This document shows, one piece after another, positions 1 to 8,545 of a DNA stretch of 64,000 nt. Positions within the stretch are counted from its first letter, which is position 1, and every line of letters starts with the position of its first letter. The stretch comes from JBAXXL01 sp037127915 (GTDB lineage: Bacteria > Bacteroidota > Ignavibacteria > Kapaibacteriales > UBA2268). The translations under genes were made by a program, and so were the position numbers. The stretch covers positions 1 to 64,000 of the forward strand of contig JBAXXL010000016.1 of assembly GCA_037127915.1 (NCBI GenBank). Direction: 5' to 3'. The notes below the pieces were generated by a model. It ran no database searches. It had not been told where the DNA came from and saw only the letters and a list, made by a program, of their open reading frames with translations.

Positions 1-19
1 ACTGATATAGATAAAATAA

Positions 20-54
20 CCGTCTGCTTCGTAATGAGGCAGACGGTTTTTTTT
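20..54 (+). terminator. Intrinsic terminator
   Basis: Eight-base arms CCGTCTGC and GCAGACGG (20-27, 39-46) are followed by eight T on the plus strand. It most likely ends a plus-strand gene lying left of the window and may also help stop the minus-strand gene that ends at 86. Confidence 0.8.
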
Positions 55-85
55 ATATTTAAACTGGGTTGGATGTTAAAAAGAA

Positions 86-1072
86 TTAAAGCAAATTAGA
101 AGACTCCAATTTTGCAATTTGTTCTAAACCGTCATCAACGACGACTTGAGGAAATGTTGTATAATAATATTTATAGGTTTCTTCGTGAATTACTTTGTCT
201 ATTTTGTCGAAATATTTTTTTGCTTTCTCAGTATCCTGTTTCCATAAATATGCATTTGCAAGGGCCTGCAGGGCGTAGGTTTTATCTTTTGCGAAATCAT
301 AAGCCATTTCTGACCATAGAATGGCTTCCTCAAATCTCTTTGTTCTTCTGCAAATATTTGACAGTGCTAGTGATGTGATTTCTTTGATATAAAAGCCACC
401 AGCGTCATAATCAAAAACATTAATAAAAGCTTCTTCAGCTTGGGTTAAATCGCTAATATGAGTGTAAATTAAACCTAATTCGTACCAATAATACTCATTT
501 TGCGAATCAATATCTACTTGTTTTAAAAAAGTAATACTATCTAATTCTTTAGTTTGCTCGTTGGTATCGGTTTGAAAAATAGTAATATCGGATGGATAAA
601 TAGATTTTCCGGATTCTAATATTCCAAAAGTAGATTGTTCAAATATAATCCCCTTGAAAAAGTGGTCATTTGAAGAATCCTTAAGGAATAATCGTGGATA
701 GAATCCGCTCGAGGAACCGCTGTCATTCATATTATGGGCATCATTCATTCGGCAAATAAAACCACCACAATTACTTTTTGCCGATGAAATCAGGTCACGA
801 ATATTAAAAGTCTCACTTGTAGAAAGTCGATCGCCACTATTTAAATAAAGTATCCATTTTGCATTACTCAACTTTAAGGCTGTATTTAAATTATGTGCCT
901 TACTTTGGTGAATATTTATCTGCAAATAAATAACTTCAACAGTATCAAGATAATCAGTTCCCTTATCGTTTGAAATAACAATTATTTGGTCAGCAAATTT
1001 ATAAATGCTTTTAATGGAATCATTGACTTGTTTAGAATCTTCAGCATATATGATAATTGTTAATAAATTCAT
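86..1072 (-). CDS. Family 2-like glycosyltransferase with TPR repeats
   Basis: 328 residues. The N-terminal ~130 residues look like a GT2 (GT-A) fold: a short strand MNLLTIIIYAED, then the region around AKWILYLNSGDRLS, where the usual acidic metal motif (DxD or DGD) reads NSGDR. The C-terminal ~130 residues form TPR-like helical pairs (for example ALQALANAYLWKQDTEKAKK). There is no signal peptide, so it is probably cytoplasmic. It starts 29 bases after the stop of the LysM transglycosylase, so the two are probably one operon concerned with the cell envelope. GT plus TPR proteins are common in this phylum, but donor and acceptor cannot be told. The first methionine is used because the upstream gene ends just before it. 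Confidence 0.7.
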   Translation of the reverse strand: MNLLTIIIYAEDSKQVNDSIKSIYKFADQIIVISNDKGTDYLDTVEVIYLQINIHQSKAHNLNTALKLSNAKWILYLNSGDRLSTSETFNIRDLISSAKSNCGGFICRMNDAHNMNDSGSSSGFYPRLFLKDSSNDHFFKGIIFEQSTFGILESGKSIYPSDITIFQTDTNEQTKELDSITFLKQVDIDSQNEYYWYELGLIYTHISDLTQAEEAFINVFDYDAGGFYIKEITSLALSNICRRTKRFEEAILWSEMAYDFAKDKTYALQALANAYLWKQDTEKAKKYFDKIDKVIHEETYKYYYTTFPQVVVDDGLEQIAKLESSNLL

Positions 1073-1101
1073 AACATATAGATAAATGAATACATTGGTA
1101 A

Positions 1102-3504
1102 TTATTTAACTTTGATTTTTTGACCAATCTGAATTTTTTCGGGACTTATTTTCGGGTTTAACTTTTGCAAATCTTCCACGGTCGTGTTGTATTTTTCAGC
1201 TATTGAATAAAAACTATCACCTTTTTGAACAGTATGGATAGCAGTTTTCTCATTTACCTTAGTTTGTTTGGTTGTGCTCTTTTCTGCGGCTTCGCTTTTC
1301 GTTTTGGTTTCTTTTTGATTCTTTTCGGTAGTAATATCTTTTGCTTTGGTATTTTTAGAAGTTTTTTTATCTTGTGGCGCATCCTTCACAATTATCGAAA
1401 TGCCAGCCTTAATATCATCTCCGTTTATTTCATTCGGATTCATTTCTCTTAGTTGAGTCATCGAGATATTATACTTTTGTGCAATTGTAGATAGTGTTTC
1501 ACCACGGCTAACTTCATGAATTATTTGACCTTTAGCATTTGTACGAACTATGTTTTGAGGTTTTTCTTTTTGCTTTGTATTTTTAACATTTGTTTCGATT
1601 TTTAATCTCTGTCCAATGCTTATGACATCATCTTTAATATTATTCAAATCGCAGATGTCTTCTATGCTAACATTATATAAAGAAGCAATTTGACTTAGCG
1701 TTTCTCCCTTTCGTACCTTATGTGTAACTTTTTCAGGTTTTGGTATTTTTTTCAATTTAGCTTCATCAACAGTTGTTCTTTGAGCGATAATAATCGAATC
1801 ACCTGCTTGAATACTATTTACTTCCTCATCATTCATTTTGTTTAATTTCTTTAAAATATCAATATTGACACCATATTTTTGAGAAATACTAAAGAGAGTT
1901 TCACCTTTCTTAACACAATGAGACAAAGATTCTTTATTTTTCGCACTAAGGTCTTCTTCTTCATCTTGGGTATTTGGTTCAGGTTTTTCTTCAACAATTT
2001 TCATGTGGTCAACTGGAATTCTTAAAAAAGTACCAACAACCAATTTAGCATTATAATTTTTCAATTTATTTATACCAACAAGCTCATCTCTTGTAATGCC
2101 GTACATTTTAGCAATTTTTGTAACGGTTTCATTCTTAACAACTTCATGTTGGAAAAATGGAGTTTTCTCTTCACGGGAAATCTGTTTGAAATTAATATTA
2201 AAAATATTAATTGAACCAAAAGGTATTTTTATATCGTAACCCTCCGGTGGGGTACAGGACTTAATCAATTCAGGATTAAGTTCTTTTATAACGTCCTCAG
2301 TAACATTAGATGCTTTTGCTATGGCAGAAATATTAATAGCAGAATCTAAATGAACGACATCATACTTATATTCTTCAAGATAAGATAGGGAATCAATATT
2401 TATGTTAAATGCTTTCGGATTCGAAAAAATCCTAATAACCGCTATGAACGAAGGAATATAGTTTTTTGTATCTTTTGGTAATAATGGGCGAATATTCCAA
2501 TATGTCAGCGAGTCTGTTTCTGCATTAGCCATCGCACGCTCTACACAACCTTTGCCGCAGTTATAAGCCGCCAAAGCCAAATGCCAGTCTCCGAAATCAA
2601 TAAAAAGGTCTCTAAAGTGACGTAAAGCCGCTTTTGTTGATTTCTCCGGATCTCTCCTCTCGTCAACCCATATAGACGGTTTTGCATTTAAGCCATACAT
2701 TTCGCCGGTAGAACGTACAAACTGCCATATACCGACTGCACTAGCTCTAGAAATGGCATTGGGCATTAGTCCGCTTTCAATTAACGAAACGTAAATCAAC
2801 TCTTCCGGAACACCCTCTTCAGCGGCAACTCGTTTAAACATTGGAAACCATCTACTTGAACGCTCGAACCACTTTTGAACAGTTTTTAAACCAAGTTTTG
2901 GATTTAAAAGGAATTCCATATTTCGTTTTACGAATTCGTTGTCTGTTAAATCAATTGTCATGGAATCCGGTGGTGCAATGTATCCGGGTTCAACGATTAT
3001 AATATTTTCCGCTGATTCCGGTTTCCCGGGTATTTTTTTCTCTCCCTTATCGGCTTCTTCGAAATACAAATCGCTAATCATATAAAAAGGTGTATTTTCA
3101 CCTATATATTCTGTTGTTCTTATAAATTGCTCGTAATCATCAATCACTAATTGCAATAATTCAATATAAGCTATATTATCCTCAATGTCGGGAAAGCTGG
3201 CTAATGGGTTTAATTTGCTTAGTGCTGTTTCAAAAAATTTCGCGGCTTTAACAGTATCGCCCTTTTGAATTGATTCAATAGCATTATAATAATCAGTTTT
3301 GGCTGACTTTAAAGTCTTTTCTATGTTCCAATTTGTTTTTTTAGGCACGTTTTCTGAAGTACTGTCTAAAACTGAATATTCATCGGGAAAAAGGGTTTTT
3401 GATGAAACCGGTTGATTGAAGTTTCCTTTGGCTGAAATAAGTTGAAAGTTTAGGGCAATTATTAGTAATATGATTATTTTTAAAAAGATAGATCGCAATT
3501 TCAT
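1102..3504 (-). CDS. Lytic transglycosylase with multiple LysM domains (MltD-like)
   Basis: 800 residues with an N-terminal hydrophobic signal segment. A goose-lysozyme-like SLT domain lies around residues 205-365: the catalytic glutamate is in VSLIESGLMPNAISRASAVG, followed by GIWQF and ALAAYNCGKG. After it come one degenerate LysM (near YKYDVVHLDSAINISAIAKA) and five clear ones, each beginning with the pattern H.V..GET or HTVQKGDS and ending in IK/IP; the last is at the extreme C-terminus. Linkers between the later LysM units are rich in Lys, Glu and Thr. It is expected to cleave peptidoglycan in the periplasm and to bind glycan through LysM. MltD usually has two to four LysM units, so this is a long version. 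It is transcribed ahead of the GT-TPR gene. Confidence 0.92.
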   Translation of the reverse strand: MKLRSIFLKIIILLIIALNFQLISAKGNFNQPVSSKTLFPDEYSVLDSTSENVPKKTNWNIEKTLKSAKTDYYNAIESIQKGDTVKAAKFFETALSKLNPLASFPDIEDNIAYIELLQLVIDDYEQFIRTTEYIGENTPFYMISDLYFEEADKGEKKIPGKPESAENIIIVEPGYIAPPDSMTIDLTDNEFVKRNMEFLLNPKLGLKTVQKWFERSSRWFPMFKRVAAEEGVPEELIYVSLIESGLMPNAISRASAVGIWQFVRSTGEMYGLNAKPSIWVDERRDPEKSTKAALRHFRDLFIDFGDWHLALAAYNCGKGCVERAMANAETDSLTYWNIRPLLPKDTKNYIPSFIAVIRIFSNPKAFNINIDSLSYLEEYKYDVVHLDSAINISAIAKASNVTEDVIKELNPELIKSCTPPEGYDIKIPFGSINIFNINFKQISREEKTPFFQHEVVKNETVTKIAKMYGITRDELVGINKLKNYNAKLVVGTFLRIPVDHMKIVEEKPEPNTQDEEEDLSAKNKESLSHCVKKGETLFSISQKYGVNIDILKKLNKMNDEEVNSIQAGDSIIIAQRTTVDEAKLKKIPKPEKVTHKVRKGETLSQIASLYNVSIEDICDLNNIKDDVISIGQRLKIETNVKNTKQKEKPQNIVRTNAKGQIIHEVSRGETLSTIAQKYNISMTQLREMNPNEINGDDIKAGISIIVKDAPQDKKTSKNTKAKDITTEKNQKETKTKSEAAEKSTTKQTKVNEKTAIHTVQKGDSFYSIAEKYNTTVEDLQKLNPKISPEKIQIGQKIKVK

Positions 3505-3643
3505 AAGTCTTAAATAATATTAAACATTTTTAGAAGTATAAGATTAAGTATTATTGTAAGATTTATTACACAACTATCAATTACAGGTTGTCATTTTTTG
3601 AAAATAAATCTAATCAATAGAGTTATATAATATAAAATTGTAT

Positions 3644-3651
3644 TATATTTG
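3644..3651 (+). promoter_or_regulatory. -7 box TATATTTG for yjbQ
   Basis: TATATTTG matches the Bacteroidota -7 consensus TAnnTTTG exactly and ends 22 bases before the ATG chosen for the yjbQ-like gene. It rules out the upstream TTG codon at 3638 as a start, because that would lie within the promoter. Confidence 0.6.
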
Positions 3652-3673
3652 CAAAAAGAATTATGAGGATTTT

Positions 3674-4090
3674 ATGAAATCTTATAAAAAAGAACTTTGG
3701 TTTAACGTTCCTTCAAGACGGCAATTTATAAATATCACAGCATGTATTATAAATGCATTATCAGAGAGCGGAATAAAAGAGGGCTTATGTCTTGTAAATG
3801 CTATGCATATTACCTCTAGCGTGTTTATTAACGACGATGAACCGGGCTTATTACATGATTTTGAAAATTGGCTTGAAAAATTAGCCCCCGAAATGCCACA
3901 TTCCCAATATCGTCATAATACGTATGAGGATAATGGCGATGCGCATTTAAAAAGACAAATTATGGGACGTGAAGTTGTAATTTCGATCACTGATGGTAAA
4001 TTCGATTTCGGACCTTGGGAACAAATCTTTTATGGTGAATTTGACGGAAATAGAAGAAAAAGAGTGCTTGTTAAAATCATTGGTGATTAG
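3674..4090 (+). CDS. yjbQ: YjbQ/UPF0047 family protein (secondary thiamine-phosphate synthase type)
   Basis: 138 residues from ATG 3674, which has GAGGA just upstream; the longer frame from TTG 3638 overlaps the promoter. Family hallmarks are visible: an N-terminal strand-rich part ending SRRQFINIT, EGLCLVNAMHITSSVFIND, then HSQYRHNTYEDNGDAHLKRQ and GREVVISITDGKFDFGPWEQI, and the C-terminal FDGNRRKRVLVKIIG. This is the full family length. Some homologues have weak thiamine-phosphate synthase activity when overexpressed, but the physiological role is unsettled. It is convergent with the nucleotidyltransferase gene, one base apart. Confidence 0.9.
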   Translation: MKSYKKELWFNVPSRRQFINITACIINALSESGIKEGLCLVNAMHITSSVFINDDEPGLLHDFENWLEKLAPEMPHSQYRHNTYEDNGDAHLKRQIMGREVVISITDGKFDFGPWEQIFYGEFDGNRRKRVLVKIIGD

Positions 4091-4091
4091 A

Positions 4092-4814
4092 TTATAGCAT
4101 ACTTTTTATTTTATCATAATTACCGCAATCCATCCAGCTGTCTGCGTTGTGAAGGTATCCGGTAATTTGAAATTCTTTACAAATGCGGATATATAAATCT
4201 ACTATTGAAAACGCCCCGGTTTCATTGATTAAATCAAAGATATCGGGGTTTAATATATGTATCCCGCTAAAAGCCAAAATATTTGGATTCTTATGTAATA
4301 ATGCCTCTCCAACGCCAAAAGTTTGATTTGATTTAAATCTACCTATAAGATTAAGATTTGCATCGAACTCAAGATATCGCGAAGTGTGTCTATCTCGTAC
4401 AGCTAAAGTAGCGATTGGACTCATTTTGCAATGAAACTTATACATTGCATCAATATTGATACTGCTTAAAATATCCACATTATATAATAATATTGGCTCA
4501 TTCTGATAAAACAGCTGTTTTGCTTTAATAAGTCCTCCACCCGTATCCCACAGTTTATTAGTCTCATCAGAAATCAAAATATCTAGTGAAAAATTATTTT
4601 TAGCATTTAAAAAATCGATAATTTGTTGTGCGAAATGATGAACATTAATAACAATTCGCTCAATTCCTTCTTTTTGTAGTTTCAAGATAAGTTGTTCCAA
4701 TAACGGGACTCCATTAATAGGTAGCAGTGCCTTTGGAATTGTGTTCGTAATTGGGGAAAGCCTGCTTCCAATACCCGCGGCAAATATCATAGCTTGTTTT
4801 AATTTGTTTTGCAT
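4092..4814 (-). CDS. Sugar-phosphate nucleotidyltransferase (NTP_transferase, MurU/ManC-like)
   Basis: 240 residues from ATG 4814 (MQNKLKQAMIFAAGIGSRL). The nucleotide-binding signature AAGIGSRLSPITNTIPKALLPI is at the N-terminus, and the sugar-binding part includes LLYNVDIL, a version of the D-x-D metal region. It ends with WMDCGNYDKIK, typical of single-domain nucleotidyltransferases such as N-acetylmuramate-1-phosphate uridylyltransferase or mannose-1-phosphate guanylyltransferase. The exact sugar cannot be fixed. The longer frame from TTG 4862 overlaps a TATATTTG promoter box and is rejected. It is divergent from xseA. Confidence 0.85.
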   Translation of the reverse strand: MQNKLKQAMIFAAGIGSRLSPITNTIPKALLPINGVPLLEQLILKLQKEGIERIVINVHHFAQQIIDFLNAKNNFSLDILISDETNKLWDTGGGLIKAKQLFYQNEPILLYNVDILSSINIDAMYKFHCKMSPIATLAVRDRHTSRYLEFDANLNLIGRFKSNQTFGVGEALLHKNPNILAFSGIHILNPDIFDLINETGAFSIVDLYIRICKEFQITGYLHNADSWMDCGNYDKIKSML

Positions 4815-4828
4815 TTCGGAAAATTTTG

Positions 4829-4836
4829 TAAATTTG
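4829..4836 (+). promoter_or_regulatory. -7 box TAAATTTG for xseA
   Basis: TAAATTTG matches TAnnTTTG and lies 37 bases upstream of the xseA ATG at 4874. The expected start of transcription (~4843) nearly coincides with that of the opposite gene. Confidence 0.5.
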
Positions 4837-4850
4837 TAAATAAATAAACT

Positions 4851-4858
4851 CAAATATA
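4851..4858 (-). promoter_or_regulatory. -7 box TATATTTG for the nucleotidyltransferase gene
   Basis: The reverse complement of 4851-4858 is TATATTTG, an exact TAnnTTTG match 36 bases upstream of ATG 4814. It lies downstream of the xseA promoter box and upstream of the xseA ATG, so the two transcription units run over each other's promoters. Confidence 0.55.
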
Positions 4859-4873
4859 ACAAAGTTGCATGTA

Positions 4874-6076
4874 ATGGAAAATAAAGTTATCAGTGTTAGC
4901 CAATTAACCGGTGTAGTAAAAGAAATTTTGGAGACCGGATTTTCTGATATAGCAGTAGAAGGGGAGATCTCGAATTTCAAAGCGCATTCGTCTGGACATT
5001 TATATTTTACTTTAAAAGACGAGGGTTCTCAGATTTCTGCGGTAATGTGGAAATACAGAAACCACTTAAATTTCAAACCAACAGACGGTATGAAGGTCAT
5101 TGCTCAGGGCAGTATTTCAGTATATCCGCCACAAGGCAAATATCAAATTGATGTTACGAGTATGGTTCCTTCCGGTGAGGGAGATTTGTTTTTAGCTTAC
5201 GAAGCATTAAAAAAGAAATTAATAGCGAAAGGTTATTTTGATGATGATATTAAAAAGCCATTGCCGCGTTTTCCTCAATCTGTAGGTGTTGCTACTTCAC
5301 CTACCGGAGCGGCAGTACAAGATGTGTTTTCAACCATTCGCCGCCGATATAAGGGAGCAACGATTTATTTTAGACCGACATTGGTTCAGGGAGATGGTGC
5401 CGCAGAGGACATTGTAAAAGCGATAGCTGAATTATCGCTATCACCAGCGGAGGTTTTGATTATAGGAAGGGGAGGAGGCTCTCTGGAGGATTTGTGGTGC
5501 TTTAACGAAGAAATTACTGTAGATGCAATATATAAATGTGAAAGACCGATTATATCGGCTGTTGGGCATGAAACAGATTTTACATTGTCTGATTTTGCCG
5601 CTGACGTAAGAGCCGCAACACCAACTGCCGCCGCGGAATTAGTAACGCCGGTTACTAGCGAAGAAGTGAGAGATTTTTTGCTAAACAGCGTTTATAAAAT
5701 GAATAAAACTACAAATTTTCTTATTACTGATTTGAAGCAAAAACTTGGAAAAACTTCTGCAGAGAAAGCTTCACGCCGTTTGCAGGATAAAATTAATTTT
5801 TATAACCAGAGGTTGGACGATTCGACAATAAATATGCAAAGAATTGTAAAAGGGAAGATTCAGTCAGTAAAGCAGAAAATCGAATCGAATACTTTTATTT
5901 GCCGTTCCTTAAATCCTCAAGCACCTCTCGAAAAGGGATATGCAATTTTAAAATATAATGGACAAATTATAGATAATAATAAGAGTTTATTGAAGTACAA
6001 ACAAATTGAAATAGTTAGAAAAAATGAAACGGCAGTTGCAAAAGTAGAAGGTTTGAAGCAGGATAGTTTGTTTTAA
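4874..6076 (+). CDS. xseA: Exodeoxyribonuclease VII large subunit
   Basis: 400 residues from ATG 4874 (the TTG at 4865 is only three codons upstream). An N-terminal OB fold contains VEGEISNFKAHSSGHLYFTLKD, and the catalytic core has PRFPQSVGVATSPTGAAVQD, IIGRGGGSLEDLWCFNEE and ISAVGHETDFTLSDFAADVRAATPTAAAELV. These are the standard XseA motifs. The C-terminus has coiled-coil-like heptads and ends ALEKGYAIL-like (PLEKGYAILKYNGQII). With XseB it degrades single-stranded DNA; no xseB is visible next to it or elsewhere in the window. An intrinsic terminator follows. Confidence 0.97.
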   Translation: MENKVISVSQLTGVVKEILETGFSDIAVEGEISNFKAHSSGHLYFTLKDEGSQISAVMWKYRNHLNFKPTDGMKVIAQGSISVYPPQGKYQIDVTSMVPSGEGDLFLAYEALKKKLIAKGYFDDDIKKPLPRFPQSVGVATSPTGAAVQDVFSTIRRRYKGATIYFRPTLVQGDGAAEDIVKAIAELSLSPAEVLIIGRGGGSLEDLWCFNEEITVDAIYKCERPIISAVGHETDFTLSDFAADVRAATPTAAAELVTPVTSEEVRDFLLNSVYKMNKTTNFLITDLKQKLGKTSAEKASRRLQDKINFYNQRLDDSTINMQRIVKGKIQSVKQKIESNTFICRSLNPQAPLEKGYAILKYNGQIIDNNKSLLKYKQIEIVRKNETAVAKVEGLKQDSLF

Positions 6077-6123
6077 TATTAGATTGAATTCAATTGAACG
6101 ATTATATTTCGGATTAAAAAAAA

Positions 6124-6156
6124 GAGACTAATAAATTAGCCTCATTTTTTTTTTTT
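6124..6156 (+). terminator. Terminator of xseA
   Basis: Arms GAGACTAAT and ATTAGCCTC (one mismatch) are followed by a run of T on the plus strand. It ends just before the 3' end of the oppositely oriented tRNA-Lys gene. Confidence 0.7.
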
Positions 6157-6159
6157 GCG

Positions 6160-6232
6160 TGACCGCGACAGGATTTGAACCTGTGGCCCTTTGATTAAAA
6201 GTCAAATGCTCTACCGACTGAGCTACGCGGTC
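6160..6232 (-). tRNA. tRNA-Lys (anticodon TTT)
   Basis: The minus strand reads GACCGCG ... CGCGGTC for the acceptor stem, D-loop AGCTCAGTCGGTAGAG, anticodon loop CTTTTAA (anticodon TTT) and T-loop GGTTCAAATCC. A discriminator A follows and no CCA is encoded. A promoter-like TAATTTTG lies upstream (6266-6273 on the minus strand) with TTG 20 bases further. Confidence 0.97.
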
Positions 6233-6265
6233 ATGAATTTTATTAATTATCAAATTAACAGAATT

Positions 6266-6296
6266 CAAAATTACGCTTTTTTGGGATAATAACCAA
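6266..6296 (-). promoter_or_regulatory. tRNA-Lys promoter (TTG-N20-TAATTTTG)
   Basis: On the minus strand TTG (6296-6294) is followed after 20 bases by TAATTTTG (6273-6266). This is the Bacteroidota -33/-7 arrangement. The sequence GTAATTTTGAATTC is shared with the tRNA-Leu promoter. Confidence 0.7.
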
Positions 6297-6375
6297 ATAA
6301 ATTGGAAAATAATATGGGAATAAAAGCAAAAATAAATAAAATAATAAAAATAATTAAAAAAAATCAGTTGGGGTC

Positions 6376-6406
6376 TTGCTTAGTATTAAAAAAAGTCGTA
6401 ATTTTG
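6376..6406 (+). promoter_or_regulatory. tRNA-Leu promoter (TTG-N20-TAATTTTG)
   Basis: TTG at 6376-6378, a spacer of 20 and TAATTTTG at 6399-6406. The -7 box ends 14 bases before the tRNA 5' end. Identical spacing at both tRNA genes supports this as the housekeeping promoter form of the genome. Confidence 0.75.
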
Positions 6407-6420
6407 AATTCAGTTCTTTT

Positions 6421-6506
6421 GCTCGGATGGCGGAACTGGTAGACGCTCAGGACTTAAAATCCTGTGACTCGTAAGGGTCGTGTGGGTTCAAGTCCCACTC
6501 TGAGTA
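6421..6506 (+). tRNA. tRNA-Leu (anticodon TAA)
   Basis: A class II tRNA of 86 bases: acceptor arms GCTCGGA and TCTGAGT (two G-T pairs), anticodon stem-loop GGACTTAAAATCC with anticodon TAA, a long variable arm (TGACTCGTAAGGGTCG), and T-loop GGTTCAAGTCC. No CCA is encoded. It is followed within 20 bases by a strong terminator. Confidence 0.96.
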
Positions 6507-6522
6507 CCGAGTAAGTGAATGA

Positions 6523-6557
6523 AACCTTTGTATAGCAATGTACAAAGGTTTTTTTTT
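6523..6557 (+). terminator. Terminator of tRNA-Leu
   Basis: Arms AACCTTTGTA and TACAAAGGTT, loop of eight, then an uninterrupted T run. Confidence 0.88.
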
Positions 6558-7109
6558 ATATCTTTTCATACACATTTCATACACTTTTCTTACCCTTCTT
6601 TTGACTATTTTTACATTTTAAAATTAAATAAATATTGTTTTTGATAACATTAATTAATCTAAAATAAGAAAAAATCGGGTTAATTATTCATCCGAAAGCT
6701 GAATTATTCTATTTTAAAATAGTTTAAATCAATGGATGAATTGAATATGCGTTAAATAACTACATATTTTATTAATATAATGATCCTATTAAAGCTAAAC
6801 AAAAAGGACTAAGTCCGGTTAAATTCCGAACTCAGTCCAATTATATAAAAAACTATTTTATGTACAACATATTGGGGGTCAGATGAGTAACCTTATGTTG
6901 ATTTTTATTTACTTAACATTCGAAATTCAAAATCCAAAATTCAGTATTTTTCGAAGATGGATTCTTAACTTCACTTCTTATTTCCCAAGGAATTTCGTAC
7001 CTAAAGGCACTGTGTTTATCCTATACATCATTCATTCTATAAACATTATATGCCTAAAGGCATAATGTTCATTACTCTTCTTCATTTTCAACTTTCAATT
7101 TTCAATTCA
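6558..7109. other. Gene-free stretch with hairpins and repeat remnants
   Basis: No convincing gene. It holds an imperfect inverted repeat at 6806-6838 (GGACTAAGTCCGG / CCGAACTCAGTCC), a copy of the dispersed AAGATGGATTCTTMAC-type repeat at 6954-6980, the short palindrome TATGCCTAAAGGCATA at 7049-7064 with a related CCTAAAGGCA near 7000, and stretches of the type ATTCAAAATCCAAAATTC. A 60-codon open frame at 6883-7065 is made of these repeats and is not credible. Confidence 0.6.
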
Positions 7110-8219
7110 TTATACGTTGAATCTAAAATGAATCACATCGCCATCTTTAACAATATATTCTTTGCCTTCAATTCTCAATTTTCCCGCATCTTTGATTGCT
7201 TGCTCCGAGCCTAATGCAAAGAGCTCATCGCAATGGAAGATTGCCGCTTTGATGAAACCACGTTGGAAGTCCGAATGTATCACACCGGCGCATTGTGGGG
7301 CAGTAGAACCCTTTTTGAAAGTCCAAGCGCGGGTTTCGTCTTCGCCGCCTGTGAAAAACGATTCTAAATCCAGGCATTTATATCCGGCGCGGATTAACTG
7401 GTTCAGACCCGATTCCTTTAAACCTAAGGATTCCAAAAATTCAGTTCGTTCTTCTTCGCTTTCCAATTGGGCGATTTCGGCTTCCAATTTTCCGCAAATA
7501 GAAACCACTTCGCAATTGTTTTCTGCACCGTATTTGCGAACGGCTTTAACGTAATCATTATCTTCTTCCAAGCTGTTTTCGTCAATATTACAGCAGTAAA
7601 TCATTTTCTTCAAGGTGATTAGATTCAAGTCTTTCACCAAATCAATTTTATCTTGCGAAAGTTCTAAAGTCCGGATTGCTTTGCCTTCGTTCAACGTTTC
7701 CTGCAATTCGAGCAGAAGCGGTTCGGCTTGTTTTGCTTTGGCGCGAACTTGCATATCATTAGAACGCAAAAATTTACTCAATTTGTCTAAACGGTTTGTT
7801 ACAGTTTCCAAATCGGAGAAAGCCAATTCCAATTCAATAGTTTCGATATCGCGCAAAGGGTCAATCGTGTCTTCGCAATGCATTACGTCGTCATCGTCGA
7901 AACAGCGAATAACTTGTACAACAGCGCCAACTTGACGGATATGCGCTAAAAATTTGTTGCCCATACCTTCGCCCTTCGATGCCCCTTTCGCCAAACCGGC
8001 TATATCCACAAATTCGATTGTGTTGTGAACTTCTTTTTTCGGCTTGTAGATTTCGGTTAAGCGTTTCAAGCGTTTATCGGGTACGTTTACTGTACCGATA
8101 TTTGGATTTATTGTACTGAAATTATAATTTGCAGATTCTGCGATTGTGCTCGTAAGAGCTGAAAATATCATTGTTTTGCCTACATTTGGCAAACCGACAA
8201 TTCCTAAATTTAATGGCAT
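7110..8219 (-). CDS. ychF: YchF/OLA1 family ribosome-binding ATPase
   Basis: 369 residues, the usual length. P-loop GLPNVGKT at residues 9-16; G3 region FVDIAGLAKGASKGEGMGNKFL; the specificity motif reads NIDE instead of NKxD, which is characteristic of YchF and explains its ATP preference; a coiled-coil insert in the middle; and a C-terminal TGS domain (TGGEDETRAWTFKKGSTAPQCAGVIHSDFQRGF ... GKEYIVKDGDVIHFRF). It binds ribosomes and responds to redox stress in studied species. A TAATTTTG box lies upstream (8258-8265 region on the minus strand). Confidence 0.97.
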   Translation of the reverse strand: MPLNLGIVGLPNVGKTMIFSALTSTIAESANYNFSTINPNIGTVNVPDKRLKRLTEIYKPKKEVHNTIEFVDIAGLAKGASKGEGMGNKFLAHIRQVGAVVQVIRCFDDDDVMHCEDTIDPLRDIETIELELAFSDLETVTNRLDKLSKFLRSNDMQVRAKAKQAEPLLLELQETLNEGKAIRTLELSQDKIDLVKDLNLITLKKMIYCCNIDENSLEEDNDYVKAVRKYGAENNCEVVSICGKLEAEIAQLESEEERTEFLESLGLKESGLNQLIRAGYKCLDLESFFTGGEDETRAWTFKKGSTAPQCAGVIHSDFQRGFIKAAIFHCDELFALGSEQAIKDAGKLRIEGKEYIVKDGDVIHFRFNV

Positions 8220-8307
8220 AAAAATATCCTAATTTTGTTATATTTAATATTTGTAATGCAAAATTAGCCTTTTTTTTCCGAATTGCTATATTTTTTCTAC
8301 AGATATT

Positions 8308-8410
8308 CGACTCCTTTGGAGTCGCTATTCTAAAACGCAACATTTTTTTTAGAGACATTTGACCTCTCCGAGGTCATGGTTTCTACTAAGATTTAACTCC
8401 TGTCGGAGTC
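8308..8410. repeat. Three short palindromes in tandem
   Basis: CGACTCCTTTGGAGTCG (8308-8324), GACCTCTCCGAGGTC (8361-8375) and AACTCCTGTCGGAGTC (8395-8410) are each preceded by AGA(T/C)ATT- or AGATTTA-like sequence, so they look like three diverged copies of one mobile palindromic unit. A copy of the AAGATGGAT repeat follows at 8436-8460. There is otherwise no gene between 8220 and 8545. Confidence 0.7.
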
Positions 8411-8483
8411 TTTTCATTGCACCCTCATTGGTTTGAAGATGGATACTTCACTTCGTTCACTATGACATTATCCTTATTATAAA

Positions 8484-8518
8484 AAGATGTGGCACACTTT
8501 TGAAGTGTGCCACATCTT
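8484..8518 (-). terminator. Terminator of the M13 peptidase gene
   Basis: Perfect 16-base arms (AAGATGTGGCACACTT and its complement) around a three-base loop. On the minus strand the hairpin is followed by a T run, 28 bases after the peptidase stop codon. A-runs on the other side make it potentially bidirectional. Confidence 0.85.
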
Positions 8519-8545
8519 AAAAAAAAAATAAGCGAACGAAGTTCG

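Noticed and set aside
6883..7065. 60-codon open frame
   Set aside because: Composed of intergenic repeats; no Shine-Dalgarno or homology.
8308..8410. CRISPR array
   Set aside because: Three short palindromes with differing sequences and irregular spacing; no constant repeat and no cas genes in the window.
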